From Salinisphaera aquimarina (GTDB lineage: Bacteria > Pseudomonadota > Gammaproteobacteria > Nevskiales > Salinisphaeraceae), in the NCBI RefSeq assembly GCF_042643355.1, contig NZ_JBHRSS010000003.1, positions 434,001 to 498,000 of the forward strand: DNA of 64,000 bases. The letters run 5' to 3'. The translations under genes and the position numbers were made by a program. The first letter of the stretch is position 1, and every line of letters begins with the position of its first letter. Below are positions 59,056 through 64,000 of the stretch, one piece after another. The notes under the pieces were generated by a model, which was not told the origin of the DNA, did no database searches, and saw only the letters and a program-made list of their open reading frames with translations.

Positions 59056-59841
59056 TCAGCGGCCTTGCCAGCTGTAGGAACCCTTGTCCAGGAACGCCGC
59101 CACCGCGCCGTGAAAGTCGTCGCTGGTATAGCAGGACCGGATCAGGTCCTCGCCCTCTTCGGGGGCGATACGCCGGGCCTCGTGAATGCGCCGGATGGCG
59201 GTCTTGGTGGCGCTCACCGTCAGCGGTGCCATGGTGGTCAGGCGTTCGGCGACAGCGTCCACCTCGGCTTCCAGCGCGTCGGCGTCGAACACGTCGTTGA
59301 CCACACCCGCGGCGAGGCACTCGTCGGCCTTGAGCAGGCGCGCCAGCATCAGCACTTCCTTGGCCCTGGGCGTGCCCAGCAGGTCGATCAGACGGGCGAA
59401 ATTGGCCATGGACAGACAGTTGCCGAGCGTCTTGGCGATCGGAATGCCCAGACGCAGCCTGTCGTCGGCATAGCGAAAATCACAGGCCAGCGCGAGCGCC
59501 GCGCCGCCGCCCACGCATACGCCCTGCAGCATGGCGATGGTGGGCCGCGACAGCCGTTCCAGCCGGCCGACCACACGGTCGATGCGCTGTTCGTAGGCCA
59601 CGGCGTCGTCGCCGGACTCGAAGTCGCGGAACTGGGCGATATCGGTGCCGGCCACGAACGCCTTGCCACCGGCGCCGCGCAGGATGACCACGCGGATCTC
59701 GTCGTCGGCGTCGATCGCGTCGCAGGCCGCCTCGAGGCGTTCGTACATCGTCCAGGTCATGGCGTTGTGCACGTCCGGACGATTGAAGGTGATGATGGCG
59801 CGTGCGCCGGATTTATCGAACAACAGGGGTTCATCGTCCAT
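59056..59841 (-). CDS. Enoyl-CoA hydratase/isomerase family protein (TRAP cluster)
   Basis: This 261-residue crotonase has GAGGKAFVAGTDIAQF in place of the common FCAGAD motif and the segment LRLGIPIAKTLGNCLSMANF in the active-site region. These differ from classical hydratases, so its reaction (hydration, isomerisation or C-C cleavage) is uncertain. The ATG at 59841 follows GGGAGA; a Met 12 codons upstream overlaps dctM. It is 22 bp from the CoA-transferase gene and likely acts on its product. Confidence 0.83.
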   Translation of the reverse strand: MDDEPLLFDKSGARAIITFNRPDVHNAMTWTMYERLEAACDAIDADDEIRVVILRGAGGKAFVAGTDIAQFRDFESGDDAVAYEQRIDRVVGRLERLSRPTIAMLQGVCVGGGAALALACDFRYADDRLRLGIPIAKTLGNCLSMANFARLIDLLGTPRAKEVLMLARLLKADECLAAGVVNDVFDADALEAEVDAVAERLTTMAPLTVSATKTAIRRIHEARRIAPEEGEDLIRSCYTSDDFHGAVAAFLDKGSYSWQGR

Positions 59842-59866
59842 CGTCGTCTCCCGATCTTCCGAGCTA

Positions 59867-61153
59867 TCAGTAGCCATAGACCAGATGCACCAGCGCCAGG
59901 GCGATGCTCGGCACGTAGGTATTGATCATCAGCAGTGCGAACAGCACGCCGATGAACCACAGATTGACGCGGCTGGTCCGCCAAACATCGGCCTTGGCGA
60001 TCGAACAGGAGGTGATCAGCACGCTGGCCACCGGCGGCGTCTGCTGGCCGATGGCCAGATTCAGGGTGACGATCAGGCCGAAATGCACCGGATCGATGCC
60101 CACCGCATGAATCAGCGGCATGACGATCGGCACGACCAGGATGATGGCCGCCGCCGAGTGCAGGAACATGCCCAGAATCAGGAAGAAGACGTTGAGCAGC
60201 GCCAATACCGCGTAGGTATTGGTGGTGATGCTCTCGATGCCCGCGGCAAGCTGCTGCGGCAGCTGTGCTTCGGTGAAGTAGTCGCCGACCAGCGCCGAGC
60301 TCGCCACCAGCAGCATGACCACCGCCGTCTGGATGCCGCCTTCAAGACAGGCCTTGTAGAGCACGCGCAGATTCAATTCGCGATAGATCAGACCGCTGAT
60401 CAGCAGGGCGGCGACCACGGCCAGGCCCGCGCCTTCCGTGGCGGTAACGAAACCGCCGAAGATGCCGCCCAGAATGATCACCGGGATGGTGAGTGCCCAG
60501 AACGCGTTCTTGAACGCTTCGACCAGGCGCGACACCCGAAATCTTTCCTCGACCGGGTAGTTGTTGCGGCGTGCCAGGAAATAGGCCATGAAAGCCAGGC
60601 CGAGCGCCCCGAGCAGGCCCGGAAACACGCCGGCAATGAACATCTTCACCACCGACTCCTGTGCCATGACGGCATACAGGATCATCGGAATGGACGGCGG
60701 CAGGATGATCGCAAGACTGGCCGCCGACGACGAGATCGCCGCCGAGAATTCGCGCGAATAGCCTTTCTTGCGCATCGCCGGGATCAGCACGCTGCCCAGC
60801 GCCGCCACACCGGCGACCGCCGAACCCGATATTTCGGCAAAGAAGATCGACGACCCGATCGTGACCAGGGCCAGACCGCCGCGAATGAAGCCGACCATGG
60901 CCGAGGCCAGATCGATCAGCCGGCGCGCGATGCTGGAGGCGTTCATGATCGCACCGGCCAGCACGAACAGCGGAATGGCGAGCAGCGGAAAGCTGGTGGC
61001 GCCGTCGTACATGGTCAGCGCCACGTTCGGCAACGACGAGGCACCGTAGCTCAGATAGGTGCCGGTCGCGCCGACGATGGCCAGCGCTACGCCGATCGGC
61101 ACGTTGATGAGAATGAGGGCCAGCAGCCCCAGCAGCATGAGAGTGATGGCCAT
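59867..61153 (-). CDS. dctM: TRAP transporter large permease (DctM)
   Basis: This 428-residue inner-membrane protein has about 12 helices and the DctM motifs LLAIPLFVLAGAIMNAS, FFAEISGSAVAGVAALGSVL and ILPPSIPMILYAVMAQES. It is the Na+- or H+-driven translocation subunit. It follows dctQ after 2 bp. The substrate is set by dctP. Confidence 0.93.
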   Translation of the reverse strand: MAITLMLLGLLALILINVPIGVALAIVGATGTYLSYGASSLPNVALTMYDGATSFPLLAIPLFVLAGAIMNASSIARRLIDLASAMVGFIRGGLALVTIGSSIFFAEISGSAVAGVAALGSVLIPAMRKKGYSREFSAAISSSAASLAIILPPSIPMILYAVMAQESVVKMFIAGVFPGLLGALGLAFMAYFLARRNNYPVEERFRVSRLVEAFKNAFWALTIPVIILGGIFGGFVTATEGAGLAVVAALLISGLIYRELNLRVLYKACLEGGIQTAVVMLLVASSALVGDYFTEAQLPQQLAAGIESITTNTYAVLALLNVFFLILGMFLHSAAAIILVVPIVMPLIHAVGIDPVHFGLIVTLNLAIGQQTPPVASVLITSCSIAKADVWRTSRVNLWFIGVLFALLMINTYVPSIALALVHLVYGY

Positions 61154-61155
61154 CG

Positions 61156-61740
61156 CTAGCGCCCCCGCAACGGATCTTGGCGCGCGTCGACGCGATTCTG
61201 TTCGATGACCTCGGCGGCCTGTGGCATCTCGTCTTCAAGCTCGTGGTCGCCCTGGAAACCCGCGCCCCGTGCCTGGGCCAGCATTTCCGGCAGGCGCAGC
61301 AATTCGGCGATGATGAACAGGCAGGAGGCGATCGGGATTACCGACTGGGTGAGCTGCTGCGACACGAACGGCAGACTGACCAGCGAACTGCCCTGGAGAA
61401 TCACCACGACCTTGAGCCCGGTCCAGGCCAGCACCACGAAGAACGCGATGGTGAACGCCTCGGCGACGAGCGCCACCGGCACGCGAACCGCCGGCGGCAG
61501 CATGTTGACGATGTTCGGGCAGGTGATGTGCGCGCCCTTGCTGGCAGCCAGCGCCCCGCCGTAGTAGGTCAGCCAGGCCAGGCCGGTGGACGCGACTTCG
61601 CCGGTCCAGGACAAGGGGGCGTCAAGCAGACGCGACGTGAAACCGATGATGATAACGAGCGCCAGCGCCAGCATAAGCAGCACGACGATCGCTTCCAGCA
61701 CTTTGTCCAGGCCCGCGCGGATGGCCGCAAGTGTGTTCAC
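61156..61740 (-). CDS. dctQ: TRAP transporter small permease (DctQ)
   Basis: This 194-residue protein has four membrane helices, including VLLMLALALVIIIGFTSRLL, and the DctQ motif APLSWTGEVASTGLAWLTYYG. The C-terminal tail of about 40 residues is hydrophilic and acidic. The GTG start at 61740 is preceded by AGGAG. It is separated from dctP by 87 bp containing a stem-loop. Confidence 0.9.
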   Translation of the reverse strand: MNTLAAIRAGLDKVLEAIVVLLMLALALVIIIGFTSRLLDAPLSWTGEVASTGLAWLTYYGGALAASKGAHITCPNIVNMLPPAVRVPVALVAEAFTIAFFVVLAWTGLKVVVILQGSSLVSLPFVSQQLTQSVIPIASCLFIIAELLRLPEMLAQARGAGFQGDHELEDEMPQAAEVIEQNRVDARQDPLRGR

Positions 61741-61764
61741 GGGGAGTTCTCCTGAAGAGGAATC

Positions 61765-61788
61765 GCTGTCCGGAGGAGTGCGGACAGC
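61765..61788 (-). promoter_or_regulatory. Intercistronic stem-loop between dctP and dctQ
   Basis: GCTGTCCG-GAGGAGTG-CGGACAGC is a perfect 8-bp stem, with a second small stem (CCGG-ATGCA-CCGG) just upstream on the minus strand. There is no T run, so it is more likely a processing or stabilising element that keeps binding-protein mRNA in excess over permease mRNA. Confidence 0.5.
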
Positions 61789-61827
61789 GCCGGATGCACC
61801 GGCACTGTCCGCCGTCTATAGCACGCC

Positions 61828-62820
61828 CTATTGCTTGCTGAGGCTCTGCACTTCCTCGACCATCTGCTTGCCACCGTCGACCTCGTCCTCGAACGACTTG
61901 TAGATCGGTTTGGAGGCGTCGATAAAGGCCTGATGGTCGATGTCGTTGACCTCCATGCCCTCGTCCTTGAGCTTGGCCAGCAGGTCCTCGTCCAGTTGCG
62001 CGCCGTACTTCAACGCGACCGGCTGCATCTCCTGGGCCGTCTGCTCAAGCACCTGCTTCACATGATCCGACAGGCGATTCCAGCTGGCACCCGTGAGCAC
62101 ATAGGCCGGCGTATAGACGTGGTGCGACATCGACAGATATTTCTGCACTTCGTAGAAGCGCGCCGGATAGATCTGGGCCAGCGGGTTTTCCTGACCGTCG
62201 ACCGCGCCGGTCTGCAAGCCAACGAAGGTTTCCGAATACGGCATCGGGGTGGGGTTGGCGCCGTAGGACTTGAACATGCGCACGCGCCATACGCCGTTGG
62301 GGGTGCGCAGCTTGATGCCCTTCAGGTCGTCCGGCGTCTTGATCGGACGCTTGTTGTTGGTGATGTTGCGGAAACCGTTTTCCCAGATGCCGAGAATCTT
62401 GTAGTTCTGGGATGCGGCCGCATCGTCGAGCTTGCCGCGAATGAGCTTGTCGTCGCGAATGCGGGCCATGTGCTCACGATCCTTGACCAGGAACGGCATT
62501 TCGAAAAGCGCAAACGGCGGCGCCACCGAGCTCATCACCGTCGACGGCAACGAGATATCGATGGTGCCGAGCTTGAGCTTGCGCAGCATCTGCGTATCGC
62601 CACCCAGCTGGCTGGAGCCATAGACCCGGACCTCGGCCTCGTCGCCGAGCTTCTCGTTGGCACGCTTGGCGAACTCGGTCGCGGTCTTGTCCATGAGCGA
62701 GCCGGGCTGGCCGACATGGCCGAACTTGATGACTTCAGCGGCTTCCACACCCTGTGCGGACAGGCTGCCCACACCGACCACTGCCATCGCGAGCAGCATT
62801 GTCACTGTCTTCTTGAACAT
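61828..62820 (-). CDS. dctP: TRAP transporter substrate-binding protein (DctP)
   Basis: This 330-residue periplasmic protein has a signal peptide (MFKKTVTMLLAMAVVGVGSL, cleavage near VEAAE). DctP-family motifs follow: FGHVGQPGSLMDKTATEFAK, GGDTQMLRKLKLGTIDI, IKLRTPNGVWRVRMFKSYGA with the conserved Arg that binds the substrate carboxylate, and VGLQTGAVDGQENPLAQIY. It delivers an organic acid to DctQM. The gene is the first transporter gene, 134 bp after the aminotransferase gene, with an 11-bp inverted repeat in that gap. Confidence 0.93.
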   Translation of the reverse strand: MFKKTVTMLLAMAVVGVGSLSAQGVEAAEVIKFGHVGQPGSLMDKTATEFAKRANEKLGDEAEVRVYGSSQLGGDTQMLRKLKLGTIDISLPSTVMSSVAPPFALFEMPFLVKDREHMARIRDDKLIRGKLDDAAASQNYKILGIWENGFRNITNNKRPIKTPDDLKGIKLRTPNGVWRVRMFKSYGANPTPMPYSETFVGLQTGAVDGQENPLAQIYPARFYEVQKYLSMSHHVYTPAYVLTGASWNRLSDHVKQVLEQTAQEMQPVALKYGAQLDEDLLAKLKDEGMEVNDIDHQAFIDASKPIYKSFEDEVDGGKQMVEEVQSLSKQ

Positions 62821-62854
62821 GATCTCCTCCTTTTGTTTTTGCCTTGTCCGGCGT

Positions 62855-62898
62855 CGGTCGATCGGCCGTTTTTCTGTTTTTTACCAACCGATCGACCG
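62855..62898. promoter_or_regulatory. 11-bp inverted repeat upstream of dctP
   Basis: CGGTCGATCGG (62855-62865) and CCGATCGACCG (62888-62898) are perfect inverted copies around a T/A-rich 22-base loop. The position, 35 bp before the dctP start on the minus strand, suits an operator pair or an attenuator. Confidence 0.45.
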
Positions 62899-62954
62899 TC
62901 CTGGTCCCGAGCCCCGTATGGACCCGCCGAACTGGACCGTTTCCTGACGTCCCG

Positions 62955-64000
62955 TCAGCGGGCCGCCCGTGATTGAGCCCTCGCCGCCTCGGGGGCGGCC
63001 AGATAATCCAGCGCCGCCTGCACACCGCCCGGCTGATAGGCCACGCCGGCGCGCTGCAGACCCATCTCGACACCGCTGAGCGTGCCCGCCAGGGTGAGGT
63101 CGTTGAAATCCCCCAGGTGGCCGATGCGAAACGCGCGCCCGGCGAGCTTCGACAATCCGGCGCCCAGCGACATGTCGAAATCCTCCAGGATCAGGCGCCG
63201 AAGCGCGTCGGGATCGACGTCGTCGGGCACCAGCACCGCGGTGAGCGCGCTGGAATATTCTTCGGGATTCTCGCAGACGATGTCGAAGCCCCAGGCCCGC
63301 ACCGCGCGGCGCGTGGCCTCGGCGTGGCGGTCATGGCGCGCGAAGACGTTGTCGAGGCCTTCCTCGTTGAGCATGTTGATCGCTTCACGCAGGCCATAGA
63401 GCAGATTGGTGGCGGGCGTATAGGGAAAGAATCCGGACTCGTTGGGGCCCATCATCTCTTCCCAGTCCCAGTAGGAACGCGGCTGCGCGGCATCGCGCGC
63501 GGCGGCCAGCGCCTTGTCGGAGACCGCGTTGAAACCGAGCCCCGGCGGCAGCATAAGGCCTTTCTGGGAGCCCGCGACGGTGACATCCACGCCCCAGGCA
63601 TCGTGCTCGTAGCGAATCGAGCCGAGCGACGAAATGGTGTCCACCAACAGCAGCGCCGGATGATTCGCGCGGTCGATCGCCTCACGGATCTGTGCGATCC
63701 TGCTGGTCACGCCCGTCGACGTCTCGTTGTGGACGACGGCTACGGCCTTGATCTGATGGCCGGTATCCGCCACGAGACGCTTTTCGATTGCGGCCGGATC
63801 CACGCCGTGGCGCCAGTCGCTGTCGACGAGCTCCGGGTCGAAACCCAGACGCTGCGCCATGTTGCGCCAGAGCGTGGCGAAATGACCCGTCTCGAACATC
63901 AGCACACGGTCGCCCGGCGACAAGGTGTTCACCAGCGCCGCCTCCCACGCGCCGGTGCCCGACGATGGGAAGATAATCACGGGATTGGTAGTACCGAACA
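62955..64000 (-). CDS. Class V aminotransferase, serine/alanine/aspartate-glyoxylate type (5' end outside window)
   Basis: The frame is open to the right edge; 348 residues are present, lacking about the first 50. It has the substrate and PLP motifs VIIFPSSGTGAWEAAL, VVHNETSTGV, LLVDTISSLGS and the Schiff-base Lys in VAGSQKGLMLPPG. This matches serine-glyoxylate/alanine-glyoxylate aminotransferases and BhcA, the aspartate-glyoxylate enzyme of the beta-hydroxyaspartate cycle. It would convert glyoxylate to glycine. It is upstream of, and co-directional with, the TRAP and CoA genes. Confidence 0.9.
   Translation of the reverse strand, partial: FGTTNPVIIFPSSGTGAWEAALVNTLSPGDRVLMFETGHFATLWRNMAQRLGFDPELVDSDWRHGVDPAAIEKRLVADTGHQIKAVAVVHNETSTGVTSRIAQIREAIDRANHPALLLVDTISSLGSIRYEHDAWGVDVTVAGSQKGLMLPPGLGFNAVSDKALAAARDAAQPRSYWDWEEMMGPNESGFFPYTPATNLLYGLREAINMLNEEGLDNVFARHDRHAEATRRAVRAWGFDIVCENPEEYSSALTAVLVPDDVDPDALRRLILEDFDMSLGAGLSKLAGRAFRIGHLGDFNDLTLAGTLSGVEMGLQRAGVAYQPGGVQAALDYLAAPEAARAQSRAAR

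Noticed and set aside
1..64000. CRISPR arrays, prophage, insertion sequences, toxin-antitoxin or defence genes
   Set aside because: No regularly spaced repeats, transposases, integrases or recognisable defence domains were found on either strand.

Overview
This window is 64 kb of high-GC chromosomal DNA from a proteobacterium, most likely a gammaproteobacterium. That is an inference from gene content: cytochrome c5, Rep helicase, ComM, UbiK, GlnK and AmtB lie in an order resembling the Pseudomonas chromosome, alongside a sigma54/NtrC-type promoter and a monofunctional transglycosylase. A Salinisphaera-like halophile is possible but cannot be proven here. Coding density is high, genes form compact operons, and GTG starts and ATGA-type overlaps are frequent.

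Region 1 (1-18.5 kb) is aromatic and acyl-CoA catabolism. The plus strand carries pcaF (cut by the left edge), a pcaD-pcaC fusion, pcaQ, pcaHG, pobA, a MetE-like zinc methyltransferase and an aromatic-acid MFS permease. A perfect PcaQ-type operator lies between pcaQ and pcaH. On the minus strand follows a long run with three acyl-CoA ligases, an acyl-CoA dehydrogenase, an alpha-methylacyl-CoA racemase-like protein, a double-hotdog thioesterase-like protein and a crotonase, with a divergent second crotonase. Together these could activate and shorten an acyl side chain and feed 4-hydroxybenzoate and protocatechuate into the beta-ketoadipate pathway.

Region 2 (18.5-23.3 kb) looks accessory: a GlxA/AraC regulator, a divergent anchored DJ-1/PfpI protein, an AHSA1-type protein, a truncated RibD/DHFR-like ORF and a VOC protein. 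It ends at tRNA-Arg(CCG), and a degenerate copy of the sequence just downstream of that tRNA lies at its far end.

Region 3 (23.3-36.2 kb) is core: cytochrome c5, rep, a 180-bp foldback repeat, a TorF-type outer-membrane protein, comM, ubiK, then a nitrogen island with three P-II genes and three ammonium transporters (glnK1-amt1-glnK2-amt2, then amt3-glnK3). An NtrC-like site and a sigma54-like promoter precede glnK1. A FetAB-type ABC exporter follows.

Region 4 (36.2-52.3 kb) is mixed housekeeping: clsB-type cardiolipin synthase, a glycosyltransferase, yheT, mtgA, a YSC84 lipoprotein-like gene, ppk with a Pho box far upstream, phzF-like, DUF423, a peroxiredoxin, DUF4112, an SMP-30-like protein, an MFS permease, sufT, a CbiX-like chelatase, tspO and an SDR.

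Region 5 (52.4-64 kb) is a catabolic cluster: a large FAD/Fe-S dehydrogenase behind a promoter with an operator-like palindrome, a GntR/FCD regulator and a DSD1-family PLP aldolase on the plus strand. Facing it on the minus strand are a class V glyoxylate-type aminotransferase (cut by the right edge), a TRAP transporter (dctPQM), a crotonase, a CaiB CoA-transferase and a GlcG-like protein. The content suggests uptake and breakdown of a hydroxy or amino dicarboxylate with glyoxylate and glycine as intermediates; this is a hypothesis.
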